Part shown: piece after piece, positions 20,401-30,244 of the stretch
Numbering within the stretch: the stretch's first letter is position 1
How the letters are laid out: each line of letters opens with the position of its first letter
Origin: Flavisolibacter ginsengisoli DSM 18119
GTDB taxonomy: Bacteria; Bacteroidota; Bacteroidia; Chitinophagales; Chitinophagaceae
Assembly: GCF_900129295.1 (NCBI RefSeq)
Contig: NZ_FQUU01000001.1
Span: forward strand, 62,001 to 126,000
Direction: 5' to 3'
Length of the DNA: 64,000 bases
Translations under genes and position numbers: made by a program
The notes under the pieces: generated by a model
What the model saw: only the letters and a program-made list of their open reading frames with translations
Databases searched by the model: none
Told to the model about the DNA's origin: nothing

Positions 20401-21504
20401 CTATTTCCACTCAACCACTACCTTAATTTCTTCGGGTGTAGGGTGTTTTAATGCCCTGGAAAAATCTTTATACGGCACTCTGTCTGTTATAACCGATTTT
20501 ATCACTGAAGGCCATCTTTCCAGGCTCCCCTGCAAATCTGCCACTGCCATTTGGTAGTGATGAAGGCTTGCATTTACACTTCCAAGTAAAACCTGGTTTT
20601 TCAAAACCAATTGCTTCATAAGGCTATCTGCGGACAAATTTAAAGGCCTGTTACCACCAGGTATCCCGGTAGCCACATAAATACCATTTACAGCCAGGGC
20701 ATCGATCAATTGCAATTGTAAATCGGCAATTCCTGTAGCTTCAAAAATAAAATCTGCTTCACCATAGGTTGTATCAATATCTGACACCTGGATCTTTCTT
20801 CCATCAAGGTATTTCCCTCCTATCTGTTTTAGTAATTGAGACCGCAGGGAATCTTCATCAACTATATCCAGTCCAATCACTTCAGCTCCACGCAGCCGCA
20901 ATGCAAAAGCAGCCATTAATCCTATTGGGCCAAGGCCTGCAATAAGCGCTTTTTTCCCTTCCAGCCAATTTTTGTTATTTGTAAAAGAACCAAGTCTTGC
21001 TTGCTGTATTTGCATGGATTCATCAATAGCCTTTGAAGCAACTGACATAGGTTCTGTTAAAACACCTATTTCTTTCATGCCCTCAGGCACCTTTACAAGG
21101 TATTGTTCCTCGTCCACAACATATTCTGACTGGAAGCCATTGGCAGCTTTAATACCCCTTTCAGTATAATTACCTGTATAACACATATCACTTCTTCCAT
21201 TCCTGCAGGCATCGCATTCACCACATCCCCTTCTTACCATAAAAACACCATAATCCCCTTTTTGTACTTTTGTCACTGCATTTCCTGTTTCAGTAACCTG
21301 GCCAAACATCTCATGACCAATCACTAATTGTTTTTGACCTTCTGGTGCGTCGGCCCTTCCCCCTGATACTTCTTCCCGGTCTGTACCACATATTCCTACT
21401 TCCCATACTTTTAATTTGACCTGGTTGGGAGAACTAATGACTGGTTCTTGAACTTCAATTAATGAAACTTCAGTTGTTCCCGGAATTAATGCAATGGCTT
21501 TCAT
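20401..21504 (-). CDS. Zinc-dependent glucose dehydrogenase (MDR family)
   Basis: 367 residues of the medium-chain dehydrogenase family. 'GICGTDREEVSGG' and 'IGHEMFGQV' hold the catalytic zinc ligands; the structural zinc cysteines are in 'GCGECDACRNGRSDMC'; the nucleotide site is 'GLGPIGLMAAFALRLRGAEV'. The GTDRE variant is the one I know from archaeal-type glucose dehydrogenases, which oxidise glucose or galactose with NAD(P)+. Its start overlaps the end of the GH15 gene by 4 bases (ATGA type), so the two are translated together: the hydrolase would release glucose and this enzyme would oxidise it. Another sugar or polyol substrate is possible. Confidence 0.85.
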   Translation of the reverse strand: MKAIALIPGTTEVSLIEVQEPVISSPNQVKLKVWEVGICGTDREEVSGGRADAPEGQKQLVIGHEMFGQVTETGNAVTKVQKGDYGVFMVRRGCGECDACRNGRSDMCYTGNYTERGIKAANGFQSEYVVDEEQYLVKVPEGMKEIGVLTEPMSVASKAIDESMQIQQARLGSFTNNKNWLEGKKALIAGLGPIGLMAAFALRLRGAEVIGLDIVDEDSLRSQLLKQIGGKYLDGRKIQVSDIDTTYGEADFIFEATGIADLQLQLIDALAVNGIYVATGIPGGNRPLNLSADSLMKQLVLKNQVLLGSVNASLHHYQMAVADLQGSLERWPSVIKSVITDRVPYKDFSRALKHPTPEEIKVVVEWK

Positions 21505-23330
21505 AAATTAAGGTTTAGGCTTTTATTCCTGCTGTCGTTTAATTGCTGGTTTAAGTTGTAAGCTGCACTGATCAATCCCAGGTGTGTAAAAGCCTGTGGG
21601 AAATTACCCAGGTGCTCACCTTCAAAACCTAATTGCTCTGAATATAAACCCAGGTGGTTGGCGTACCCTAACATCTTCTCAAAGTAAAACCGCGCCTTTT
21701 CCAATTGTCCGGATCTTGACAGGCATTCCACATACCAGAATGAACACATAGAGAAAGTTCCCTCATGGCTGATTAGGCCATCAGGTGCCGCTACTTCTGG
21801 TCTATACCTGTATACAAGTGAATCTGATACCAATTCCTCTTCAATTCTTTTTAATGTAGATAGCCAGCGTGGGTCTTTGGGACTAATAAACCTTGCCAAT
21901 GGCATAAGTAAAGAGGAAGCGTCAACTGTTGTTGCACCTGGATATTGCATGAACGCTTTATATTCATCACTCCAAAAATCTGTATAAATACTATTATAAA
22001 TTTTGTCCCTTTGCACCTTCCAGTGTCCATTAATAGGAAACGATCGTTGCCGTGCAATTTTTATCGCCCGGTCAAGTGCTACCCAACAATACATACGAGA
22101 ATACAAAAAATTCTTTTTACCACCCCTCACTTCCCAAATGCCTTCATCGGGCTGGTTCCAGTTTTCACTCAACCAATCCATCTGCTCACTCAGGTCTTTC
22201 CAAAAATCATAGGAAATAGGTTCTCCATATTTGTTATACAGGTAAACAGAGTCCATCAATTCGCCATAGATGTCCAGTTGTAATTGACTATATGCATTAT
22301 TACCTATGCGAACAGGCGATGACTTTTTGTATCCTTCAAGATTGTCCAATATTTTTTCTTCCAATTGACGGTCCCCATCAATACTATACATAATTCCCAG
22401 CCTGTTTTTCCCTTTAATATCCCGGCACAATTTTTCCACCCAATTCATAAAAGCTCCAGCCTCTTTAGTATATCCCAATCGTAGCAATGCATAAACAGTA
22501 AAGGACGCATCCCTTATCCAAGTGAACCTGTAATCCCAGTTGCGCTTAAAACCGATACTCTCTGGTAAGCTAAAAGTTGGTGCTGCAACGATGGAACCAT
22601 AACGAAACGAAGTCAACAGTTTTAAGACTAGTGCAGAACGGTTTACTATTTCCATCCACCTTCCTTTATAGTTAGACTGCGCAATCCAGTTCTTCCAATA
22701 ATTCATTGTCCGGAATAAGCTTTCTGTAACAAATTCCTTGAAGTTTCGTTCATTACCTGGCTGTTTATCAATGTGTTCTAATAAAAAGTCTGCTGTTTCA
22801 TTAGGCTTTAAAGTAAATTCAGCAATAACATGATCATTTATTATTTGAAGCGGCACGGTACTTAATAAACGTAACTCCGTTTTATCCTCTCCCTGGCTGG
22901 TAAATATTACCTCCATATCTGAACGCTTATCTATGGTATGCAAACTTCTGGCATAATTAAACCTTGGCTCGCAATGCATTTTATACTTTACGTTCCCACG
23001 TATGGTTGTTACCCGTCTTATCAATTCTTTCCCACTGTACAATTCTTCAACAGGCATAAAATCCGTGATCTCTCCAACACCATCCTTTGACAAAAACCTG
23101 GTTAACAATACATTTGTATCCGGAACATACAATTGCTTTGTCTTCATTTCATCGAAGGCCGGAGTAATCAAAAATCGTCCACCTTTGTCTGCATCAAGCA
23201 GTGCAGCAAATATTGATGGAGAATCAAAATTGGGGAAACACATAAAATCTATTGAACCACTAAGGCTTACCAACGCGATAGTATTTAAATCCCCAACAAT
23301 CCCATAATTTTCAATAGGCTGATACCTCAT
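21501..23330 (-). CDS. Glycoside hydrolase family 15 (glucoamylase/trehalase type)
   Basis: 609 residues, the standard length for bacterial GH15 enzymes. The N-terminal supersandwich domain starts 'PIENYGIVGDLNTIALVSLSGSIDFMCFP'. The (alpha/alpha)6 barrel has 'RNWDYRFTWIRDASFT' and the two catalytic glutamates: the acid in 'EGIWEVRGG' and the base in 'YSEQLG'. There is no signal peptide, so it is cytoplasmic. Family members cleave glucose from alpha-1,4-glucans or trehalose; the trehalose synthase/maltokinase gene elsewhere in the window makes trehalose an attractive substrate, but the sequence alone does not decide. First gene of a two-gene operon with the glucose dehydrogenase. Confidence 0.9.
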   Translation of the reverse strand: MRYQPIENYGIVGDLNTIALVSLSGSIDFMCFPNFDSPSIFAALLDADKGGRFLITPAFDEMKTKQLYVPDTNVLLTRFLSKDGVGEITDFMPVEELYSGKELIRRVTTIRGNVKYKMHCEPRFNYARSLHTIDKRSDMEVIFTSQGEDKTELRLLSTVPLQIINDHVIAEFTLKPNETADFLLEHIDKQPGNERNFKEFVTESLFRTMNYWKNWIAQSNYKGRWMEIVNRSALVLKLLTSFRYGSIVAAPTFSLPESIGFKRNWDYRFTWIRDASFTVYALLRLGYTKEAGAFMNWVEKLCRDIKGKNRLGIMYSIDGDRQLEEKILDNLEGYKKSSPVRIGNNAYSQLQLDIYGELMDSVYLYNKYGEPISYDFWKDLSEQMDWLSENWNQPDEGIWEVRGGKKNFLYSRMYCWVALDRAIKIARQRSFPINGHWKVQRDKIYNSIYTDFWSDEYKAFMQYPGATTVDASSLLMPLARFISPKDPRWLSTLKRIEEELVSDSLVYRYRPEVAAPDGLISHEGTFSMCSFWYVECLSRSGQLEKARFYFEKMLGYANHLGLYSEQLGFEGEHLGNFPQAFTHLGLISAAYNLNQQLNDSRNKSLNLNL

Positions 23331-23741
23331 ACATGTTTTTATACAATAGGCATTCCAGCCTTTCCTATAAAATATTTATAATCCCCTAATTCTAATTCAA
23401 TTATAATATCAATTGACTTTTTAGAATAAACTAAAATCTAATTAAAGGAAACTTTTGATAACTCATCAGTTGAAAATATTACTGTGACTGATATACGAAA
23501 GAATAGCCCGGTATCGGATACAAGTTTAAATTTCTTATTAAAGTGATCCAATTCTCACTTTATCACCATTCCTATTTGGACAAGTGGCCATCCTGTTATT
23601 ATCTGGCAATATAGTTGAACCGTGCTTATAAAGCATCGCTTTTACTCAGGTAAATCTTTTGGAATTTGAAGTTTTTAATTATTTACACTGCCGCTTTCTA
23701 ACCATACTTCGGGGACTATCATAACAAATATTCAATATTTA
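23331..23741. other. Divergent intergenic region, no gene seen
   Basis: 411 AT-rich bases between two genes transcribed apart. I found no perfect TAnnTTTG box, no convincing ORF and only a short palindrome, GTATCGGATAC, near 23511-23521. It must contain promoters for the GH15 and AI-2E-family genes. Confidence 0.5.
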
Positions 23742-24767
23742 ATGGAAAAAGATAACGCATATAATCTAAAGGATTTCACGAAAAAGGCATGGATCGCTGG
23801 AGGTATACTTGCATTTATCCTCATACTATTATTATTATTTAAAGCTACTTTCAATGTACTATTGTTAATACTGGCTGGTACCCTTATTGCCGTTTTCTTT
23901 AGAGGTTTCTCCGGATTGATTAAACGCAAAACAAAATGGAAAACGGGCACTTCATTGATCATTTCAGTGACAATATCCCTTTTATTTCTAATCCTAATAT
24001 TTTGGTTGATGGGATCCAAATTGGCAACACAAGTAACACAATTCAATGAATCATTTCCTACAACAATAGAGAACGCCAAACAACAATTGAATAAAACCGA
24101 AATTGGTAAACAGGTAGTGCAAAAATTATCATCAGAAAAAACCCATAAAAAACTAACATCGGTTGCCCAAACATTCTTTAAAACAAGTTTCGGAGTGTTG
24201 GGTGATATATATGTGATCTTATTCATTGGGCTCTTCTTTACTGTTTCTCCTGGTGTTTATAAGAAAGGATTGGTAAAACTTGTACCTGCAGCAGGAAAAC
24301 ATACAGCAGAAGATATACTCGAAAAAATGGCAGGCAACCTGGAGAAATGGTTAAAGGGAAAATTATTTGCAATGCTTGTTGTCTTTGTGCTTACAGCCAC
24401 TGGTTTACTTATCATTGGGGTACCTATGTGGCTGGTCCTTGCGCTTATTGCAGGCATACTTAATTTCATTCCCAATTTTGGCCCCCTGATAGCTCTTATA
24501 CCTGCTGTACTGGTAGCCTTATTACAGGGACCATCAACAGCAGCATGGGTGGCGGGCTTATATATATTTGTTCAAATAGCTGAAAGCAATTTCATTACAC
24601 CAATGGTTCAGCAAAAATTGATCAACATTCCCCCTGCCCTAATCATCATTGCGCAATTGATGATAGCCCCACTCTCGGGTGGGTGGGGCCTGGTAGTTGC
24701 CACTCCGTTAATGATCCTCATCATAGTGCTTGTTCAGGAATTGTATATTAAAAAACAGCAGGCCTGA
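23742..24767 (+). CDS. AI-2E family (PerM/YdiK-like) membrane transporter
   Basis: 341 residues with about seven or eight membrane helices and a central soluble loop (90-150) between the N- and C-terminal membrane sections. 'IAGILNFIPNFGPLIALIPAVLVALLQGP' near residue 240 is the family signature. Members export small solutes; AI-2, Na+/H+ and others have been proposed, so the substrate is open. Single gene, ended by a long hairpin shared with the converging PepSY-like gene. Confidence 0.85.
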   Translation: MEKDNAYNLKDFTKKAWIAGGILAFILILLLLFKATFNVLLLILAGTLIAVFFRGFSGLIKRKTKWKTGTSLIISVTISLLFLILIFWLMGSKLATQVTQFNESFPTTIENAKQQLNKTEIGKQVVQKLSSEKTHKKLTSVAQTFFKTSFGVLGDIYVILFIGLFFTVSPGVYKKGLVKLVPAAGKHTAEDILEKMAGNLEKWLKGKLFAMLVVFVLTATGLLIIGVPMWLVLALIAGILNFIPNFGPLIALIPAVLVALLQGPSTAAWVAGLYIFVQIAESNFITPMVQQKLINIPPALIIIAQLMIAPLSGGWGLVVATPLMILIIVLVQELYIKKQQA

Positions 24768-24793
24768 ATTATTGCAATCATGAATTGAGACCT

Positions 24794-24839
24794 AATTAAA
24801 AACTTTTGAATAGCAAAGCGTATTCAAAAGTTTTAATTA
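24794..24839. terminator. Bidirectional terminator
   Basis: Long stem with arms of about 18 bases (AATTAAAA.ACTTTTGAATA and complement, one bulged A) around the 8-nt loop GCAAAGCG. A- and T-rich ends give a U tract in both directions. It lies between two converging genes. Confidence 0.75.
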
Positions 24840-24852
24840 AATGAGTAAACTT

Positions 24853-25347
24853 TTAACCAGCCTTATTATAATTTTCAACTTCATCCAATTGCCCTTCTTC
24901 TACCCGCACAATTATCCATTTCTTCAATCCCTCCAGGTTCACCACCCATAGATCCCTGTTATCCATCTTTACATTCACAGCTCTTGTAATATTGTAGTCC
25001 GGGTATGCTGACATTACCTGTGTTTTTATCTCTTCCGGAAGATTGTTTTCCTTCCCAAATCGAATATGGTAAACCATTCTTCCATTCTTTTTGAATAGGG
25101 CATTGTTTTTCATATCTCCTGTAATAAAAGTTACCAGGTAATTTTTATTCATGCGGTACCATTGAGGATCCATAGCATCCTTAAACCTTTTTTCAAAAGC
25201 ATCCGTAACAGCTTTATTGACATTAGATTTGGCATAAATAACAATAGGCTCCATCATCTTCATGGTATCTTCCTGGGCAAACGTTGTATGGAAAAAGCCA
25301 GTCAAAACCAATGCAAGACTTATGGGAGCAAAAAGACTTTTTTTCAT
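24853..25347 (-). CDS. Secreted PepSY-like protein
   Basis: 164 residues from the ATG at 25347. A longer frame to 25431 exists, but this start places a good signal peptide ('MKKSLFAPISLALVLTG', cleavage after 'TTFAQ') at the N terminus. The C-terminal half ('VYHIRFGKENNLPEEIKTQVMSAYPDYNI...NRDLWVVNLEG') looks like the PepSY-like, beta-lactamase-inhibitor-like fold common in Bacteroidota periplasmic proteins. No catalytic residues are seen; a binding or inhibitory role is likely. Stands alone between converging and same-strand neighbours. Confidence 0.7.
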   Translation of the reverse strand: MKKSLFAPISLALVLTGFFHTTFAQEDTMKMMEPIVIYAKSNVNKAVTDAFEKRFKDAMDPQWYRMNKNYLVTFITGDMKNNALFKKNGRMVYHIRFGKENNLPEEIKTQVMSAYPDYNITRAVNVKMDNRDLWVVNLEGLKKWIIVRVEEGQLDEVENYNKAG

Positions 25348-25535
25348 ATAATTATTTTTTAGTTCAAGAAAAGTACAATGTGAAGTTTCCAATAAATAAA
25401 GAATCATTACAATGACCATTGTCAAAAACAACGGTGATGCCTGTCAGTGAGACCAGGGTTTACAAATAATTATCTCTGCTATAAACCAGTTTAAAATAAT
25501 TTGACTTTGGCCAGGCATATACCTGAGAGGTTAGG

Positions 25536-28067
25536 CTAAAATTTTCGAATAAGATACTTTTTAGAAAACTCAGCAACAACTACATATAGAACCACTACAA
25601 GTATAATAGCTATCAATACCATTATGGGAAGTGGAGAAAGTTCAAAAAGGTGAGCAATAGGAAGATAAGGTAAAATAACCGCAACAATAAATGTAAATAA
25701 TGAGGCCCATAACAGGTATGTTGAAGGCTTGCTTTTAAAAAATGGACGCCTGGTACGAATGACAAGCAAAATAAGTATTTCGGTTAACAGGCTTTCAAGG
25801 AACCATGCAGTTCTAAATTCTTTCACATTAGCATGAAAGTAATAATACAGTAGCCCAAAAGTTGCAAAATCAAAAACAGAACTCTGCAAACCAAAAACAA
25901 CCATAAATCTCCGGATATTGGAAATGCTCCATTTTTTGGGCTCATGAACCAACTCATCATCCACCTTATCTGATGCGATAGTTATGGCAGGAAGGTCGGA
26001 AAGAAAATTATTGAGAAGTATTTGCACTGGCAATAAAGGTAAAAAAGGCAATAACAGGGAAGCAATTGCCATGCTGAACATATTTCCAAAATTGGCACTG
26101 GTGGTAACAAAAATGTATTTCAATGTGTTGGCAAAGGTCTTTCTGCCCTCCTCTATACCTTCATTGATCACATTAATATCCTGGTCAAGCAAAACCAGGT
26201 CAGCAGCTTCTTTTGCTACATCTACTGCATTCTGAATAGAAATGCCTACATCTGCAGCTTTTAATGCATTGGCATCATTAATTCCATCGCCAAGGTATCC
26301 AACACAAGACCCTGAACTTTGAAAAGCTTTAACGATCCTTTCTTTTTGCGAAGGTAATATCTCAGCAAACACATCCACTTCACTGCATTTTCTTTGCAAC
26401 GCTTCTGTAGTCATATTATTCAGGTCTGATCCTTTCAAAATTTCACTGTGTTTTAAATGGATCTGCTTTGCCAGGTAACCAGCAACAAGGCCGTTGTCGC
26501 CAGTTATAATTTTTAAAGAAATACCCTTTGCCCTTAAATTTTCAATGGAGCCCATTATCCCGGATTTAATTGGGTCGGAAAAAACAAGAAACCCAAAAAA
26601 GATCATTTCCCGTTCATCATCCTTATTTATAACAGGATCCCCGGTTACATCTTTGTAGCTCACCGCTATTACACGGAAACCTTCATTACTGAAGTGGTCG
26701 TACTGTTGCAATATTTTTTGGCGTTCATTCTCTATAGGCAACACCATATCAGACCCACTTGCAACACTTGTACAAACCTGCAGGATATTATTTACAGCAC
26801 CCTTTGTGATCATAGTATGCTTATTAGCTGAAGCAACAACAATACTCAAGCGTTTGCGTATAAAATCATAAGGCACTTCATCGCATTTATCAAACCCATT
26901 AATATCTATATTGGTCAGCTGCCTGATAGAGGCATCAATGGGATTAGCAAAGCCAGTCTCGAAGGTTGCATTCAGGAATGCATATCGTAGAAGCTTCTCA
27001 TTTTCTTTACCATCAATATCACAACTGCAATTAAGTTTTACAATCCCTTCCGTTATGGTACCTGTTTTATCAGAACATAAAATATCTATTGCTCCGAGGT
27101 TTTGAATAGCGCTTAGCTTTTTCACAATCACTTTTCTTGAGGCCATTCTTTTTGCTCCGGCAGCCAGGGTAATCGTCATAATAGCAGGTAATAATTCGGG
27201 TGTCAATCCCACGGTTAATGCCAGGGCAAATAATATAGATTCAATAAAGGATCGGTGAAAGACAATATTCAGAATAAGAATGATGCCTGTAAATAATATG
27301 GTTAACCTCATTAATAAATTGCCAAATTGAATAACACCTTTTTCAAAAGCAGTCAAAGGTGAAGCCTTATCAAGTGAACTTGCGATTTTGCCTAGTTCTG
27401 CTTCAGCCGCTGTGTTTACGCATACTATAGTGGCCGTACCATTAATGACACTTGTTCCTTTAAAGACGGAATTGGTAACTTTTGAAAGTACTTTAGCATC
27501 AGAGGATCCTGCAAACTTTTCAGCAGGAAAAGACTCCCCCGTCAATGTTGATTCATTAACGTGCAGATCATTCGCTTTCAATATAAGTGCATCTGCGGGA
27601 ATAATATCCCCGGCATTTAAAAGAACTATGTCGCCAGGCACTACCTCATCAACTGGAATTTCGTATTCTTTATGATCTCTGGAAACCATCGCCATACTAT
27701 GTACAAGAGCTATCAGTTTTTGCACTGCCTTGCCAGCATTTCGTTCCTGAAAGAAGCCAAGGATACCTGTAGTAACCAGTACAGTAAGAATTATAATGCT
27801 ATCAGAATACTCTTTTAAAAAGATTGATAATATAACGGCAAATACCAGTAATAAAATAAGAGGACTTTTGAATTGAGATGCAAGAAGCTTAAAGTCTGCA
27901 AGCCAGGGTTTTACTAATTTTTGCCTGCTTTTTTGTGCTTTAAGTCTTTTTTGAGCTTCAGTTTCTGATAAACCTTCCTCAGATGAATGAATTCTTTCTA
28001 AAAGATCATCAGTATCCAGTAGCCAAAATTGTGGTATAGCTTCCAATTCGGAAATTATATAATGCAA
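25536..28067 (-). CDS. mgtA: Magnesium-importing P-type ATPase
   Basis: 843 residues, type IIIB P-ATPase. The phosphorylation site 'DKTGTITEG', the 'TLTGESFPAEK' actuator motif and the hinge 'GDGINDANALKAADVGIS' are intact. The membrane segment after the hinge ('LLPVQILLNNFLSDLPAITIASD') is characteristic of MgtA/MgtB. It imports Mg2+ down its gradient at the cost of ATP. The N-terminal extension before the first helix is shorter than in E. coli MgtA. The 160-base leader shows no structure that I recognise as a magnesium riboswitch. Confidence 0.92.
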   Translation of the reverse strand: MHYIISELEAIPQFWLLDTDDLLERIHSSEEGLSETEAQKRLKAQKSRQKLVKPWLADFKLLASQFKSPLILLLVFAVILSIFLKEYSDSIIILTVLVTTGILGFFQERNAGKAVQKLIALVHSMAMVSRDHKEYEIPVDEVVPGDIVLLNAGDIIPADALILKANDLHVNESTLTGESFPAEKFAGSSDAKVLSKVTNSVFKGTSVINGTATIVCVNTAAEAELGKIASSLDKASPLTAFEKGVIQFGNLLMRLTILFTGIILILNIVFHRSFIESILFALALTVGLTPELLPAIMTITLAAGAKRMASRKVIVKKLSAIQNLGAIDILCSDKTGTITEGIVKLNCSCDIDGKENEKLLRYAFLNATFETGFANPIDASIRQLTNIDINGFDKCDEVPYDFIRKRLSIVVASANKHTMITKGAVNNILQVCTSVASGSDMVLPIENERQKILQQYDHFSNEGFRVIAVSYKDVTGDPVINKDDEREMIFFGFLVFSDPIKSGIMGSIENLRAKGISLKIITGDNGLVAGYLAKQIHLKHSEILKGSDLNNMTTEALQRKCSEVDVFAEILPSQKERIVKAFQSSGSCVGYLGDGINDANALKAADVGISIQNAVDVAKEAADLVLLDQDINVINEGIEEGRKTFANTLKYIFVTTSANFGNMFSMAIASLLLPFLPLLPVQILLNNFLSDLPAITIASDKVDDELVHEPKKWSISNIRRFMVVFGLQSSVFDFATFGLLYYYFHANVKEFRTAWFLESLLTEILILLVIRTRRPFFKSKPSTYLLWASLFTFIVAVILPYLPIAHLFELSPLPIMVLIAIILVVVLYVVVAEFSKKYLIRKF

Positions 28068-28363
28068 AATAGAAGAAGTATTGATTTAATACACTAACCA
28101 TAGTCACCACTTTTACTGATCAGCATCATTCTTACGAAATCTTCATCCATTACCCTAAAATTTAAAAAGGTGAATAGAATATTCCACACTATATAGATTC
28201 AATTCATTAATTAAAGTTCAAAATTTATGGCATGTTATTAGAAAAACTTAGGTATCACATTTATTTGGTTGAAAAGGTAAACAGCTTGCTGATTTTGAAG
28301 AGTCCGGGTACGAGAAAAGGCTGTTTACCTTTCTATATTTTCACACTTGAGCTTTCTAATATC

Positions 28364-28618
28364 ATGAATGCAGCAATTTTCAATAAACTAGACACAGAAT
28401 CGCAAATAAACATTGCTATGTCACAAGGCACCTTCCTGGCTCAGTCTAATAAATATAATTTACACTTATACCTGTTTCAACTTGATAAAACTTATATTGA
28501 ACTATTCAGTAAAGATGACTCCGGAGAAATCATTACAGTACGAGCCTTCGAAGACACCTCACACTTAGAGATCTATCTCCAGGAAATTGACATATCTTCT
28601 TTATTGGAAGTTTGTTGA
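28364..28618 (+). CDS. Small protein of unknown function
   Basis: 84 residues from the ATG at 28364. The frame is open back to 28232 (128 residues), but the extra N-terminal part looks unlike a protein start and is low in complexity. The body ('FLAQSNKYNLHLYLFQLDKTYIELF') reads as a small alpha/beta cytoplasmic protein. It converges on the response regulator gene with a 36-base gap. No family recognised. Confidence 0.5.
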   Translation: MNAAIFNKLDTESQINIAMSQGTFLAQSNKYNLHLYLFQLDKTYIELFSKDDSGEIITVRAFEDTSHLEIYLQEIDISSLLEVC

Positions 28619-28654
28619 TCACTTACCCTAAATTCAATAATCACCTTATAGATA

Positions 28655-29125
28655 TTAATAGGTGCCCGATTGAGAAGTAAATGGAACAAACCGGTTGTTC
28701 ATGAAATAATATTTGCAATCAGATTGTTGTTGTTTCCATTCCATTGTTAAAATGGATTCAAGTGCGTTTTGCAAGTGAAAAGAATTAAAAGGCTTTACCA
28801 TGTAAAGGTCTGCCTGGTGCAGGTAACTTTTCTGAATATCTGTCATATGGGTAGAACTACTATAGACTACGATGGTCAAATGTTTGAATTTATCCTGCTT
28901 CCTTATTTCAGATAGGCATTCAAACCCATTTTTACCAGGCATATTCAGATCCAGGAATAATAGATCAGGGGTATGATCAGAAAGAAAATTTATAAGTTCT
29001 TCTCCATCTTTCACAATGGATAGTGATCGAACAGCATCCACCTTTTTAAGCACGTAGTGAAACAAGAGACCGTGGTCCCGGTCATCATCAGCTAAAACAA
29101 CGTGATGTAATTCAAGAGCGCTCAT
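28655..29125 (-). CDS. Single-domain response regulator
   Basis: 156 residues consisting of one receiver domain. The acidic pair is in 'LADDDRDHG', the phospho-acceptor Asp59 in 'LLFLDLNMPGKNG', the Ser/Thr switch in 'VVYSSST' and the Lys in 'MVKPFN'. There is no output domain, so it acts by protein contact, as CheY-like and Rcp1-like proteins do. A histidine kinase is not adjacent. The last 25 residues after the receiver fold are unassigned. Confidence 0.9.
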   Translation of the reverse strand: MSALELHHVVLADDDRDHGLLFHYVLKKVDAVRSLSIVKDGEELINFLSDHTPDLLFLDLNMPGKNGFECLSEIRKQDKFKHLTIVVYSSSTHMTDIQKSYLHQADLYMVKPFNSFHLQNALESILTMEWKQQQSDCKYYFMNNRFVPFTSQSGTY

Positions 29126-29221
29126 TTTGCCCGTAACAATTTCAATGTAAAATGTATTGTTTCTATACGAAAGACTTGTTGTAATTATTGCGCCTGTCTT
29201 ATAAAATTATACTATTAAATA

Positions 29222-29365
29222 TCACCTTAGTTTAAGTTCTGCTTTTAAAACTTTAATCCTCTGCCATATACTACTTAAGGCATGAATATCCGCATTTGTC
29301 TTAAGAGCCTGCGTATATTCCTCCTCTAGTTGTGAGATACGTTCTTCGATCTCATTATTGGCCAT
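29222..29365 (-). CDS. 47-residue coiled-coil protein
   Basis: ATG at 29365, stop at 29222. The peptide starts 'MANNEIEERISQLEEEYTQ' and ends 'IKVLKAELKLR'; Leu/Ile/Val residues recur at heptad spacing among Glu, Lys and Gln, which is what a short coiled coil looks like and is unlikely in random sequence. It lies 96 bases upstream of the response regulator gene on the same strand and may be its co-transcribed partner. No family known to me. Confidence 0.5.
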   Translation of the reverse strand: MANNEIEERISQLEEEYTQALKTNADIHALSSIWQRIKVLKAELKLR

Positions 29366-29651
29366 TTGTTTTTCATCAGTATTCACTCCAATCCTTTTCC
29401 TTATTTAAACAATTTAGATACCAAGCTCTGTAAATACCCTGATAAAAGTTGATCTTCAGTGAGTTATAAACTATTTAATGCCAAGAGCAACAAGTGTGGA
29501 ATTGAGAAAATTTGTAGAAAAAATACTATTTCCCCATTCCGATTTTATAAATAATTGGTGATTCGTTTGGCTTCTATGTATAGGTATGAGGATCCTAAGA
29601 AAAACTATGGCCTTAAATACAATTACCTTAAATACTTCTTTGACAATACTT

Positions 29652-29927
29652 TTACTGGCACACAATCGAAGTGTCAGAATGTTGCAAATAATTTATAGTT
29701 TCCCTCTGTATGATCACTTCAACGATCTCTCTTGGCTGTATAAGAATGGAAGCTGGTTTTGAAAGAATAAATTTTTGGTTCTGATCGCCCTCTATTGAAA
29801 TAACCAGCCATACATTTCCTTCATTGCATTGTTCCTCACTCAAACTATCATTTGTCAAAAAATAATCAATCCTGCAGTCTTCAGCATTTGAGTGAAAAAA
29901 GTATTGGTACAAGGTATTTAGCTGCAT
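29652..29927 (-). CDS. Small protein of unknown function
   Basis: 91 residues with even amino-acid usage and no signal peptide. It contains a likely beta-rich centre ('NVWLVISIEGDQNQKFILSKPASILIQPREIVEVIIQRE'). Two cysteines near residues 18 and 34. It precedes the coiled-coil and response regulator genes on the same strand, with a 286-base gap that shows no other gene. Function unknown. Confidence 0.5.
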   Translation of the reverse strand: MQLNTLYQYFFHSNAEDCRIDYFLTNDSLSEEQCNEGNVWLVISIEGDQNQKFILSKPASILIQPREIVEVIIQRETINYLQHSDTSIVCQ

Positions 29928-30244
29928 AGGTTAGATTTGAGTTCAAGATAGAAACGATATTTCTATTCCCGGGAATATACATTTCCACAAAAAAACTTTG
30001 AACACTCCTGTAGCCCTTACCAGTAAAGCACTATACTACGAAAGTGGAATTTATACACAACATATAAATTTTACTACTTTCAGGAAAGCGATAAAAAAAA
30101 TAGTTTCAAAAGTGTGCGCCATTCTATGTACACAATAAGCATAATACATGTCTTGAATAATAACCCTGATCAAATAAATTTTCATAAAAGAATTGCAGCA
30201 CTGTTACAATTAAAAGGTAGCAGGTGAAATTAAAAGTAACCTGG
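29928..30244. other. Intergenic region with one perfect hairpin
   Basis: 317 bases without a gene. The inverted repeat AATTTATA (30048-30055) / TATAAATT (30063-30070) with a 7-nt loop is the only structure seen; it has no U tract and could be an operator or chance in AT-rich DNA. Confidence 0.4.

Noticed and set aside
28068-28231. Magnesium-sensing leader before the P-type ATPase gene
   Set aside because: Looked for an M-box-like fold or a proline-rich leader peptide; nothing convincing seen.
29471-29665. 64-codon minus-strand frame
   Set aside because: Hydrophobic, irregular composition, overlaps the end of the better-supported 91-residue gene, and has no promoter or partner.
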